From NCBI GenBank assembly GCA_010093515.1, contig MU001681.1:15956-79955 (forward strand): 64,000 nt of DNA. The letters run 5' to 3'. Shown in pieces: positions 1-11,538 of the stretch. A program made the position numbers and the translations under genes. The first letter of the stretch is position 1. Each line of letters starts with the position of its first letter. This DNA is from Lineolata rhizophorae. Lineage: Eukaryota; Ascomycota; Dothideomycetes; Lineolatales; Lineolataceae. Below the pieces are notes generated by a model. The model saw nothing but the letters and a program-made list of their open reading frames with translations. It ran no database searches and was not told where the DNA came from.

Positions 1-439
1 CGTCGGTGTCACTAGGTGGTTGGTGTCACTGCGTGGTGGATTACGTTAGATATATTTTGGATTCTCAAACAGAGCTTGCGTTCCGTCGGCAGACTGGTAT
101 TCAGTATGTCCATGCTCCTGACTACGTAGTATTAGCATGAGAGAGGCGCTTTTCTTTGCCGCGACGATCACCTCGCAAACGGAGCTGTAGCGAGTCTAGT
201 GCGACGCCCCGACTTGGCAGCGTCAGCTTCTCGTATTCTAATATTACACGGCGAATACTGCTGCCTGGAAGATGAGTCGACCAGCTAGGCTCCCGAGAAA
301 TACGACAAGCCAGTACTTCCCGAGGCGTCTGCCAGATGTAGTGGTCTAGTAGACGTCTGTATGCCGGAAGACCACTGCGCATCTTTGTCGCATCCTTCGA
401 CGTTCTAGGACCGCTCTTGCTTCTCTCCCCTTGCGGATC
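1..439. other. Upstream region of the ABC transporter gene
   Basis: No gene is recognised here. The stretch probably holds the promoter and leader of the transporter that starts at 440. Open frames on the minus strand across the ATG have no recognisable protein character and look like chance. Confidence 0.4.
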
Positions 440-3400
440 ATGGAACGAAATCCACAGCCCGACGACGAACCCGGCGCGCGGCAGCAAAACACCGCACCGC
501 CGCAGAACGACCAGAGCGCAACTCCTTCAGAGGAGACTGCAGAGGCCAAAGTAAACCTCGCAAACTTTTTCGTGCGTTACTGGCGCCCGTGGTTGGGGTT
601 TCTAACTTTACTAATGAACTAGCTTTTTAGAGAATACTATCCTATGGCACCGCGATTGACTACGCTCTGATGGCCACATGCTCGTTGGCGTCCATAGGTT
701 CGGGCGTGGTACGTCTCGAGTTGATAGTACGATGGCGTAAATCACTGACACTGAATAGGCGATGCCTTTGATGTTCGTTGTCTTTGGTTAGTATTCAATC
801 CGAGAACGTCGTTGTACTTCTCTAAAGGCAAGCAGGTAATTTGGTGGGAGACTTCACCGGGTATTTCAACCCTGTCGCGCCAACAGTGACAGAGGACAAC
901 TTTCGGAGTGCGGTTAATAGGAACTCGTGAGTTGTTTGCTTCCGCTCTGGGTACGAGGGCTTACAAAACGCCGCGCAGACTCTACATATTCTATTTGTTC
1001 ATTGCAAAATTCTGTCTGGCCTACATATCGCTCGTACGGCAACGCCCTCCAGTGAGTCCGAAGCCATGCTAATTATTCTCGCAGCTCACCGTGCGAATCA
1101 GTGGCTTGAGGATCTCTTCGGCGTTGCGACTAGCGTATCTCAGAGCTTTGTTTGCTCAGCCTCTTAGTACGGTAGACACCATTTCGCCCGGAAAAGTCTC
1201 GAACCGCATTACCAATGCTTCAAATCAGATTCAGCTAGGCATCTCCCAGCAATTTGCGTTGCTAGTCCAATCCTCGTCTTTCGTTATTGGCTCATACGTC
1301 GTGGCGTTTGTTCACAGCTGGCTTCTGACCCTAGTGGCAAGCTCGTCGCTGCCATTTATACTGATCGCGTATAGCGTAGTCGTCCCCTTCTACCTCAGAT
1401 TCCACAAGGCCGCGGAAAATTTCCAGGAGAAGGCCTCATCTCTAGCTTTTGAGATCTTCTCCTCGATACGCATAGTCGTCGCATTTGGTGCGGAGGAACG
1501 CTTGTCATCTCAACACAATGACTGGTTGCTTCGCGCCAAAAAGAGCGAACTGCGCTGCAGCCCTCTTATGGGGCTGATGTTCTCTCCGTCGTTCTTTGCG
1601 ACCTACGCTTCGTTTGCTCTCTCATTTTGGTTCGGGATCAGGCAATATACAAGAGGTAATATCGAGGATATCGGCGCCATTGTTGTGTAGGTCCAACGCG
1701 GCTACGGACGCGCAATCTCATTGGCTAATGTCCCGTGACAGCGTTCTTTTTGCTGTGGTAATGGCTATCTTAGGCATCAGTCAGATGGCCAGCCCGATTA
1801 TTCAGGTCTCCAAGGCTTGCACTTCCGCGTCAGAGTTGTTCGTCACGATTGACTCGAAACCACCTGACACTTCGGGGCTCCGGGCACCCGAAGTCATTGC
1901 TGCTCGTGACCTCACTTTTAAAGGCGTCCGTTTCTCGTATCCGAGTCGTCCCGGTGTCCAGGTCCTTGACGGACTGACAGTTACTTTTGAGGTCGGGAAG
2001 GTCACAGCCATAGTCGGCCCTTCAGGGTGTGGCAAAAGCACTGTAGTCAGTCTGGTTGAGCGCTGGTACGACTTACCACAGGTGACCTCGGCAACCGACG
2101 AGTCTAAAGATCTACCGCGTGAAGGAAACCAAGAGGACAGCAGCAAGTCTAGTCCGAACCCACGGAACAGTGGTTCCATCAAGCTAGGCGATGTCAACCT
2201 CCTTGACGTGGATGTCAAGTGGTGGAGGTCCCAGATTGGTTTAGTGCAGCAAGAACCCTTCCTGTTCAACGACACCATCTACAAGAACGTTGCGTATGGC
2301 CTGTGCGGGACCGATCTGGACGAAAGGTCTGAAAACGAAAAGCGGGCGCTTGTCCAAGAGGCGTGCAAGGAGGCGTTTGCAGACAAATTTATATGCGAAT
2401 TTCCTCTAGTAGGTTTCGTCCCTCTTAAGGTGGTATATTATCAAAATCGTTCAATTACGGATGACCCCGCTAGTTTGCACCGATCATATACTGACGTTGT
2501 AAGGGCTACGATACCATAGTCGGAGAAAGCGGAATTAAGATGAGTGGTGGCCAACGCCAGCGTATCGCGATCGCTCGCAGCATCATCAAAAGGCCCCCGG
2601 TTCTCATTCTTGATGAGGCCACTAGCGCGATCGATGTGCGCACCGAACGTGTTGTCCAAGCAGCCCTCGACAATGTATCGAAAAATCGAACCACCATCGT
2701 AATTGCACATAGGCTATCGACGATCAAAAACGCGGACAAAATCGTCGTCGTACGAGGAGGCCGAGTTGTCGAAGAAGGGAACCACGCCCATCTTATTAGC
2801 ATGGACGATGGCGTCTATCGGAGCCTTGTTAATGCGCAGGCATTGACCATGGGCCAAACCGAGCCCATGGGCGAGGACCTTGCCATGGCTAGGAAGGACG
2901 ATGAACCTGAGATCGCAACTGTCGACAGTAGGCTTCGAGAAGAAGGTTCGAAACAACATGTAGAGAGCAGAACTGTAGACGATGCTGAGACTCCGTATGA
3001 GCAAAAGGGGTTTCTGCGAAGCTATGGCGTGCTTCTTATGGAACGGCGACGACAATGGGTTTTGTTTGCTCCCGCGATTCTAGCTGCTATGGGATGTGGA
3101 GGTATGTCTCGTTTAACAATTCTTCCCTAGTAACTATTTCTAACTGATCATTCTTCGCAGCTGTTTACCCAGTGCAAGCCTATGTTTATGCAAAGCTTAT
3201 CGAAGTCTTCACCTTGCCTAGGGATCAACTTTCCGATCGTGGCGACTTTTGGTCTCTAATGTTTTTCATGATTGCAATCGCAACGGCGGTGACATACTTT
3301 ACGCTAGGGTCCGCCTCGCATACTGCCTCCGTCGTAAGCACTTCTACCACCTGCCACACCTAATACTATCTACTGACAACTTCAGATCATCTCCACGTAT

Positions 3401-5287
3401 TATCGGAGTGAATACCTCAAGAATATCGTTGCCCACCGCATTGCCTTCTTCGATGCAGAAGGTAATTCTGCGGGGTCACTCACGGGCAGAGTTTCGACGG
3501 ACCCTGCTCAAATCGAGAAACTCATGGGCTCCGAAATGTCCATGGCATTCACTGCCATATTCAACTTGATTGGCTCTGTGGCAATCGCGTTCGCTTTCGG
3601 ATGGAAACTCTCCCTTGTAGGGCTCTTTGCCATTCTCCCTGCCATTCTGCTCGGTGGCTATTATCGCGTCCGGCTCGAGATGCAGTTCGAGCAGATGAAT
3701 TCTGAAGTGTTTGCGGAAAGCTCACAGTTTGCAACGGAGGCGGTTGGTGCATTCCGCACCGTCATCTCATTGATTATGGAGGATATGATTTGCGACCGGT
3801 ACCAGACATTGCTCAAAGTTCACGTCAGCAAAGCTTTTGGACGTGCTAAGCTGTCTACTTTAGTCTTTGCGGCTTCTGACAGCATTGAGCTGGCTTGTGT
3901 CGCGCTATGTTTTTGGTAGCAATCCCTTACGCTACTCCGTACTTTATGCAGCGCCTATACTGATGACGCCGTCACGAGCAGGTATGGTGGCCAACTACTC
4001 GCTTCCCGCGAGTATGGTATTACACAGTTCTTCGTTATCTATATGGCGATTACCCAAGGCAGTCAAGCTGCAGGTATATGGTTCTCATTCGCACCTAGTA
4101 CGTGAACGGCTTGACACGGCGTACCTTGATTGAGGCTTACTACGGCAGGCATCGCGGGCGCCACTGGGGCAGCGAACCGAATTATGAGCGTTCGTCCTTT
4201 ACGGCCGACCGGTCCTGAAAGCCCTTATCGCCTAGAAAAGGCTGAAGGTAGCATAGGCATTGACTTTAACGACGTTTTTTTCACTTATAGAAGCCGCAAC
4301 GTTCCGGTCCTATCAGGATTGAACATGAAGGTAGGGAAAGGGCTCCAATGTACAACTTCACCGGCCACAGCTCACGCTAGAAATTTGTTAGGTCAAGCCT
4401 GGTCAGTTCGCCGCCCTGGTAGGTGCGTCTGGCTGTGGGAAGTCGACCATAATTAGTCTGCTTGAAAGGTATATCAGCCTGAAGTGTTCTTGATCCTATC
4501 CTGAACCCGTTGCTCAAACTTCTGAATAGGTTTTACGACCCAACTGCTGGATCGATTTTATGTGATGGTCAAGATATTTCAAGCATAGACTTGAATGACT
4601 ACCGAAGCGCCATTGCCTTGGTTGCCCAGGAGCCAACTTTGTACGAAGGTCAGACATTGACGACTTATCACTAGAGATAAAGAAGAGCCCCGTTGACATC
4701 TGCAGTAGGTTCTATCCGGGAAAACGTGGCGCTTTCGGTCGAAGCCGACGCTGCTACAGACGAAGCCATACAAACGGCATGCATGGATGCTCAGATCCAC
4801 GAGTTTATAGCGTCCCTTCCGGATGGTTATGCAACTATGCTAGGCTCCAAAGGAGTCTCTCTCAGCGGGGGCCAGAAGCAGCGGATTTCTCTCGCCCGGG
4901 CATTGCTTCGCCGTCCTCGCTTGCTCTTACTTGACGAGGCCACCTCTAGTCTTGATTCGACTTCCGAAAAAATTGTGCAGGAAGCGGTTGAGAAGGCTGC
5001 ACGCGACGGGAACAGGACGGTGCTAGCTGTTGCTCACGTGAGTCTGTTCTAGGTCTCGTGTATCACAAGTATGCTGACTTCTCAAAGCGATTGGCGACGA
5101 TCCAAAAAGCAGATGTGATATTCGTCCTTGGCAGCGGAAAGGTCCTCGAAAAAGGTGACCACCAATCTCTGCTCAATCGCAGGGGAGTGTATTATCAGAT
5201 GGTATAATTTGTCACCCTTATTTCCTCAGCCGATACATTGTGGTTGCTAATATCTCGTAGTGTCAAGCACAGGCTCTCGATCGTTGA
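440..5287 (+). CDS. ABC-B family full transporter (MDR/P-glycoprotein-like exporter)
   Basis: This is a full-length ATP-driven exporter of the ABC-B (MDR1, leptomycin-resistance) class, expected in the plasma membrane or an internal membrane. The order is TMD1 (about 640-1800), NBD1 (about 1900-2850), TMD2 (about 3030-4100), NBD2 (about 4240-5280). NBD1 shows Walker [10 protein letters not shown], signature MSGGQRQR, Walker B LILDEAT and switch AHRLST. NBD2 shows [25 protein letters not shown] and AHRLAT. Frames join through about 16 short GT-AG introns (for example 709-758, 787-835, 1687-1741, 2409-2503), so the gene appears intact at roughly 1,250-1,280 residues. The first intron (about 590-632) is the least certain. 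An in-frame ATG at 431 is an alternative start; 440 opens the hydrophilic N-terminus. Substrate cannot be told: drugs, toxins or a peptide pheromone are all possible, and no biosynthetic cluster lies beside it. Confidence 0.9.
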
Positions 5288-5656
5288 TCTTTTCATGTGA
5301 AGGACGTATTTTCAACACCCCAGGCGTATTCGTGTTTGGCTTTTTAGACCACTCGATCTCAATGTAACACTACCATACTCTTCTTCCAGTAGAATTCATC
5401 TCCCAACTTCGCAACTTATAAAGGAATGTTTTCGTTTCAGCGCAGAGTTTGATGATATAGTAATGTAGGTAGTCAGTTCAAAATTTCGCCGCCGCCTCAG
5501 AGCAAATGGAACACCCCTAAAAGTGACCGTCTGACCGTTTCTATCTATCGCCAAGCTTCATTCCGCATATCTTTATCTAATGAGTTGATGTGTGCTGTTA
5601 TGCAAATGCTAATGCAGTGCATCCAGAATGCCAGCCAATGCTGAATTTTTGACGCC
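5288..5656. other. Convergent 3' region between ABC transporter and aspartokinase
   Basis: The two flanking genes end toward each other. The stretch is AT-richer than the coding regions and presumably contains both 3' untranslated regions. I see no gene or repeat in it. Confidence 0.5.
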
Positions 5657-7502
5657 TCACTCCAAAAAGGTGAACAGGTTCGTGTGAACTACATTAAGCG
5701 CGCGATCAGCTTCGCGCTCCTCGATGACGCAAGAAATGTTGATCTCGCTGGCGCCTACGTGCCTATCGTTAGAATTCTAGCGCATTAATGAACTCTCAGT
5801 TCGGGCGTACCTTGGGAAATCATTTCGATATTAATCCCGCACTCCCCGAGCACACCTAGGAAGCGCCCGCTAATTCCCACCATATTTTTCAGTTGGCGGC
5901 CAACAAGGCTGATAATAGCCATATTAGGCACGAGATCGACAGTACCATGCTGCTCGAGGTCCCTGACCGCGCCCAAAAGTTCATCATCTTGGACGCGCCA
6001 ACCTTCCTCACCAGGTCCCGCCGAGGTGCCGGCCATGGCCGCCGACTCGCTATGCAACGCCATGGACACGTGCACTTCGGACGAGGAAATCAGGTCGACG
6101 CTGAGATGCCAGCGGTCAAGGGTCGAGAAGATGTTCATCAGAAAGCCATGCGCGCGTGTGCGCTTGTTGCTGTGCACGTTGATGACAACGATCTGCCGCT
6201 TGATGGTGACAGCCGTCGGACGCTTGGGCTTCGAAGCAACTAATCCATTGGCATTGCTGGCGGACCGGGTGCGGAAAAGGCGCGGGTCGCGCAACGGCGC
6301 CCGTGGGTCGACCTCTGTCTCCGGATCCGGGAAGATGACCGTGCCCGCATTGCGCGGGTTCATGACGTTCTTGATGCGGATAGGAATGCGGGCCCGGATG
6401 ACCTGCTCCATAGTGAACGGGTGTATGACTTCAGAGCCGTAAAAGGTCAACTCGGCGGCCTCTGCCGGCGTCACGGACTGGAGCAACGAAGCCGTGGGCA
6501 CTTTCCGAGGGTCTGCGGTGAAGATACCGTCTACCTCCTTCCAGATCTGGAGTTCCTCGGCGCCGATGCCGACGGCAACCAAGGCGGCACAGAGGTCGGT
6601 GTATCCGCGACCGACGCCGTTGAGGAGGCCGCCCGGCACATTTCCAAAGTACCCAGTCATGACCGGCACCTTGTCACCGCAAGCGCGGATTTGCTCTGCT
6701 AGCCTGGCCGTCAGATCCGCGTAAAAGCGCTCCGTGAGCGAGTGCGCTCCTCCTTCCAACTTTACGACGTCGGCAAGGTCGACGTATTGGGCAGGGACGC
6801 CGCGATCCTGCAGCACCGCCACCATGAACAGGCAAGCCAACTTCTCGCCCTTGCTTATGATCTTGTCCTCGGCGCGAGTCGAGACTTCTTCCAAATGCTG
6901 AGCAGACTCCAAGATCTTCGTGAGGGAGGCGCATTCAGCCTCGACGGCTAGGTTGTACGAGGCCAAGATATCCTCGGTCTTGATGTTCGCGACGCCAGAA
7001 GCGATATGATCGTCGCGGACGGTTGCCACAATGGGATCATAGTGGCGGGTTCCAGCCTTTTCGGCCTCTCTGGCGGCGCGGAGAAGCCTACAAGACATGA
7101 AATTAGGCTCTGAGGGGCAGTCGCGAAGTCGGAGCTGCGAAGAATTGCTCACCGATTGGTGGTGCCTTCAATCTTGGTGTTGTTGCTGCGTGCAGAGCAG
7201 ACAATGGCGATGCGGTTATTCTTAACGCCTGCTCTAATGGTATTCAGCGCCGTGGCAGTTTTCGCAGGTGGTAGGGTTAGACCACAATCCGGCAGTCCAA
7301 GGCACGAAAATGGACATTTCCGCCCAACCTTTGGGCCAATTGAGCGCGTAACTTACTCGACGATCCCCGTTATATTTAAGGGGAACTTGCCGACGCTTGT
7401 CCCGCCAAACTTCTGGACAACCCATCCTCCCGGCAAGTTTTTCTCGGGAGTGTGCGGCGTTATTGACTGCTCGGGGTGGAATGTGATGGCGTTGGCGGCC
7501 AT
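5657..7502 (-). CDS. HOM3: Aspartate kinase (aspartokinase)
   Basis: It catalyses ATP-dependent phosphorylation of L-aspartate, the first step toward threonine, methionine and homoserine in fungi. Four exons read as 7357-7502, 7153-7233, 5811-7087 and 5657-5754, giving about 533 residues, close to yeast Hom3 (527). The N-terminus carries the family signature VQKFGGTSVG (near residue 27). Further on are VCSARS, PVMTGYFG, GRGYTDLCA, EVDGIFTADPR and SEVIHPFT, all typical of the kinase domain. The C-terminal third has the two ACT-type regulatory segments (VVINVHSNKRTRAHGF... and MAIISLVG...GINIEMISQGASEINISCVI), which bind threonine in fungal enzymes. The start was chosen because CACAATGGCC is a good context and the first exon is otherwise open. 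An ATGACTC element lies about 170 bases upstream. Confidence 0.95.
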
Positions 7503-8301
7503 TGTGGCGGAAGGTGCTGTGAGGTCGCTGAGGGTACCGGTCGGCGGTGGAATCTGCGGCAGAGTGCAGGCCGTTGAATGCTTTTGCAGGGCGAAGGTGG
7601 TGCGGCGTCGGACGTGGTGTTTGCGAGGAACAAGCGGGAGCGAGCGAGGCAGGGCAATGGCGCCGAATCGGAGTCATATAAGTTATGAACGGGACCGCTG
7701 CGAGCGAACGGCACGCTAGTGGTGGTGGGGCGAGCCCTTGGCCGCCTCTTGCGTGCGCGCTTGGGTCCGACTCGCCATCGCCGCCGCTTTGCCGACGCCC
7801 GACCTCCCCGTTGCGTTGGCGCCGTACGCCTTGCACACCACAACTTGCTCACGCGCGCAGTCGTCCGCCCGATGGCTGGGGGCGTCCGTGGACTAGATTG
7901 TCGCGGGGCCAAACTGCGAGGCGGAAAGTATCTGCAGCTCTGTACCATGCAAGCGGAGGCTTCTCGAACCCTGTTGGACATCTTCACCGCTCCATTGTGC
8001 ACGTCTAGTAGCTTTTAGATGCCATGCCTATCCTGTTTTACTTGGGTATTCCGGAAGAAACAATAATACGCCCGGCCCGCTGTTCGCCAGCGCTGGCGCT
8101 AAGAATCTCTCCTTGGCTTTGCTCCGACGCCTGCCCGAAATGCTGCCAGCCATGCCCACCTCTGGTATTCCCAAAGTTCACAAGCACAAAACGCCAGATA
8201 CTCTCGTCACACCGTTGCCCTCTCATTGGTGTCAAGTGAGAAGGGGGGCTGAAGCTTCGTTATGACAACAGCCTCGGATAAAACCAGCCGCCCGTGCATC
8301 C
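7503..8301. other. Intergenic: aspartokinase promoter and BUR1 3' region
   Basis: This GC-rich stretch lies between the start of the aspartokinase gene and the end of the kinase gene, both on the minus strand. Open frames on both strands here are compositional and show no domain. The only site I single out is the ATGACTC element at 7671-7677. Confidence 0.4.
7671..7677 (-). promoter_or_regulatory. Candidate Gcn4/CPC1-type site upstream of aspartokinase
   Basis: On the minus strand this reads ATGACTC followed by C, one base from the ATGACTCA core bound by Gcn4 and its filamentous-fungal homologue CPC1/CpcA. It sits about 170 bases before the ATG of an amino-acid biosynthetic gene, where cross-pathway control would be expected. 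A 7-base match can occur by chance. Confidence 0.4.
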
Positions 8302-10459
8302 TTACCTACGGTACAACTCTCTCTCGCGGTCCCTACGAGAGTTGTAATCGCGCTCCCGATCAGGGCTGCGACTCCTCGTATGGCGGCGGTCTCGGTCCAC
8401 GTACCGATGGTCTCGCCTGTCCCGGTAGAAATCCCTCTCCTCCTGAGACCTACCACCACGCTCGCTACGCTCGTCGTGGCTGCCGTTTCTGCCGTTTCCG
8501 CTCCGGTCGGATTGGATGGAGCCGCGACGACCTCCCGCCCTGTCATCTTGAAACGGATGACCACGCCAGTCTTGGCGATCTCTCGAGCGGCTACGACGGT
8601 CCAAACTCCGCTCCCTGCTGCGGCGATCCTCCCGCCCACGCCCGCCGTCCGAGTACCTAGGGACGTACGTGTCCTTGGCGCCCATGGTAACCCGACCACC
8701 CCTATCTCGATCTCCACCATATCCTCCACCGTATGGTGGGTGAGGAGCATGTGGTAGCGGGTGCCGCACACTTTCTGGCGGCGGTGGTCCACCATGTCCA
8801 TGACGGTGCCCATCTCCACCCCACGGCGCCCTCCGATGGCCTGGCGGAAGTGGAGGCCCACGATCGTAACTAGGGCCAGCACCTGGAACTCTGCTCATCC
8901 CGGGCGGTCCCCGATCTTGAAACCCTCTCCCACTGCGGTCGGGGCCGTTCATCCATATGCCGCTCGATTGAGGGGGCCCAGCTCCCGTCCACTCGCCATT
9001 CGGCCCCATTCCAACCGTTCCACCGGCTGGTGCTGGGGGCGGGGCCGCCTTGTTCCCTCGACGACGGTCCAATTCGTGGGAGTCATGGAAGCGCGGTAGG
9101 TCCTCTGGGCGGGCGGGAAAAGGCGGGGTCTTGAAATAAGGGTGCTCGAGTGCGTCGATGGCGTTGATTCGCTTGCGCCAATCCAGCCGGAGAAGGTCAT
9201 ATAGGAGAGAAACCGCTTCGCGACCTTGGTCATTGAACACGTGCGCAAGGCTCCCGCGGCGGGGTGCAAATTCTCTCACACCGTCGCAACCCGGTAGGTC
9301 CCTCCAGCCCGGCATCGACTCTTCCGTTGGGGCGCCAACGAGGTCGAAGATGATCTGAATCTGATTCAAATCGCTGTTCCCTGTCAAAATTGGCTTGCGC
9401 TTGAACATTTCGCCGAACACGCATCTGTTCGCAGTCAGACAACCCGTCTCATGCCTAGATATTCACTCTGAACTCACCCAGCGCCCCACATGTCGATAGC
9501 AGTAGTGTAGCGGCGAAGCTGGAGCAGCAACTCGGGCGGGCGGTACCACCGTGTGACTACCAAACTAGTGTAGTCTCGATGCGCTTCTCCTCCGCCTTTA
9601 CCCTTCCGTGGAACCGGCTCGTCGTAATGGCGCGCTAGGCCAAAGTCGGCGATTTGTAGAATACCTCGGTTGTTGATGAGAAGATTGGCGGCTATGCAAC
9701 ACTTGTTAGGTGACGCCTAGCCTGATTTATGAGCTGTGTCCTACCTTTCATATCTCGATGCAAGATACTGCTCTGTTGACCGCATCGATTAGCGTTGCTC
9801 CGCGCCAGCTCCGCCACGAAGATTGGGACTTACGTCGTGAAGATACCGTAGCCCTTCAAGAAGCTGGAGCATGTAGCACTTGATTTGAGGTACCGTCATG
9901 CGCACTTCGTGATTGTCGAGGAGCCCGGAGAGGTCGTGGTCCATATACGGCGTGACCATGTATAACACGGCGCGCTTGCGCCCTTCCCCTGGTGCCGCTC
10001 GGATCGATGTCAGCCGCCTTGTCCAACGAGTTTGGGGACAGACCACACACCTTTGTTCCTCTCCACAGCCATCTCTTCCAACTTGAGCACGTTGACGTGC
10101 GATAACATCTTGAGCAGCTTGATTTCGCGCAACGCAGTGATGGGAAACTGCGGGGTGTTAGTTGGGCTTTGGCAGAAGGGCAAGGCGGAGCGGCATACAC
10201 CATCCTTTTCGTTGTGCATGAGGATTTTCTTCAGCGCAACGGTAGCGCCCGTCTTCCTAGACTTGGCCTTGTAGACCTCGCTGTGGCACTCTCGGTCAGC
10301 CCTGTCCTACCGACCAAGCTTCTCACAGCGAAGGGCGGCAAACCCAAAAGTGCCCTCGCCTAGCTTGTCCATGACGTCGTAGTCCTTGATGGACGAGCAG
10401 CCGTGAAATTTGCGGTTCAAGCCCGCCGAAGCGGGAGAAGACGACGGACCGTGCGCCAT
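8302..10459 (-). CDS. BUR1: Bur1/CDK9-type cyclin-dependent kinase
   Basis: It is a serine/threonine kinase expected to phosphorylate the RNA polymerase II C-terminal domain and elongation factors in the nucleus. From the ATG at 10459: a short lead, then GEGTFG (ATP loop), VALKKIL (catalytic lysine), the cyclin-binding helix [35 protein letters not shown], the activation threonine in [15 protein letters not shown], and [13 protein letters not shown]. The [11 protein letters not shown]...YT loop and the GFPITALRE helix fit Bur1/CDK9 better than cell-cycle CDKs. After the kinase core (ending near 9100) comes a long low-complexity tail rich in Pro/Gly and then Arg/Ser/Asp/Glu, ending RERELYRR before TAA. 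About five introns split the kinase domain; the last exon begins near 9425. It is divergent from the small complex I gene at 11084. Confidence 0.92.
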
Positions 10460-11083
10460 TGCACGACGACCAAATCTCGACGCGCAATGCTCTCGACGAC
10501 GATAGCGCCGGCGGCGTGTGGCCGGAACGGAGGTGCCGAAAACGGATCGGCCAGGGACGTCAACGCGGGGATTTGGGAAGCGTGGGAGAGGAGGGTGGGA
10601 GGGAGGCGCGTGAGAACGACATGAAGATGGAAGACGGGCGCAGGGCTAGCGGCGCGCGGCAGGGCCGGCGGGCGGGACAGATCGAAGGCGGCCGCGCGGG
10701 CGCATGTGACGCATCGGAGGGCGAAGTCGGCGGCACCCGCGGAAGGCGCGTGGTGGGCGGCGATGGCAGGCGCTCAAAAAGTCCCGTGGAAGGCGCGACA
10801 GCCGCAGCGTGTCCGGGACATCTTGGCGCCGCCCGGGGACCTGCAGCCCGCGCAAAGCGCAAGCGCGCGGCCGAGCGCTTCTCGGGTCGCCCCATCTCGG
10901 CCTCCGTCCACCGCCAACCTCACCTCCTGCAAGCTCACAGCTCGCTCCTGCGATCCCCCCAACACATCGCGAAATTGCCCTTCGGCCCGCTAGTCGGCCC
11001 CGCGGAGGCTCGCTTGCGTCTATCTTCCTCCCTCGCCCCGCCAATTGGCGCTGACCGCGTCGTTCAGCGCACCTGTCGCAGCC
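10460..11083. other. Divergent promoter region, BUR1 and complex I subunit gene
   Basis: This is a very GC-rich 624-base stretch between two head-to-head starts. Long open frames occur on both strands, including one crossing into the small gene, but they look like random translation of GC-rich DNA. It probably contains both promoters and leaders. Confidence 0.5.
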
Positions 11084-11316
11084 ATGGCGGGTGGACCCTC
11101 TCGGCCCGCGGGCAGCCATCCCGTCCCGCCCGCAAACGTTCGCCCGCTCTTCCGACACACTGCCACCTTGCTCGGTGCCAGCATGTGGTTCTTCGTACGC
11201 GTTCCTGTGGCACAGACAATCCGAAAGTGGCTAACATTATCCCCCGGCAGCTCATGTACCGCGCGAAGCAAGACGGGCCCGCGCTGCTCGGATGGAAACA
11301 CCCTTGGGAGCATTGA
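11084..11316 (+). CDS. NADH:ubiquinone oxidoreductase B12/NDUFB3-type accessory subunit
   Basis: Two exons, 11084-11194 and 11251-11316, join at ATGTGGTTCTTC|gtacgc...cccggcag|CTCATGTAC to give a 58-residue protein. It starts MAGGPSRPAG, has one hydrophobic stretch, and ends DGPALLGWKHPWEH. The ending LLGWKHPW(D/E)H, the single transmembrane helix and the size match the small B12-type (NDUFB3-like) subunit of mitochondrial complex I, in the membrane arm. The start ATG follows CGCAGCC and is the only one that keeps the family N-terminus. The gene is short enough, and split enough, that ordinary ORF calling would miss it. The family assignment rests on the C-terminal motif and length, so the exact subunit name is less certain than the gene itself. 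Confidence 0.85.
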
Positions 11317-11538
11317 AGCGGGCGGGCAAGGCTCAGATACAGCATCAAGAAGATTCACTCAGTGTGGGATTGTGATCCTAAAATATCTTGCTGGCGTCGG
11401 AAATCGCGGTGTTCCTGCGTGTCGAAGAGTTCTCTAGGATATGGTTCGAACTGTACATATTACGCGAAGCAACTATCCCATTCGCGAGCCTTACGAAGCC
11501 CGCTCAAATTCGTACGTCGCCAACTAGTTCGCAGATAG

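Noticed and set aside
1596-2540. Apparent frame breaks in the ABC transporter
   Set aside because: Canonical introns at 1687-1741 and 2409-2503 restore the conserved frame, so the gene is not called a pseudogene.
10459-11316. Long plus-strand frame of 285 codons overlapping the complex I gene
   Set aside because: It is Arg/Ala/Gly-rich translation of GC-rich promoter DNA and lies in a different frame from the supported small gene.
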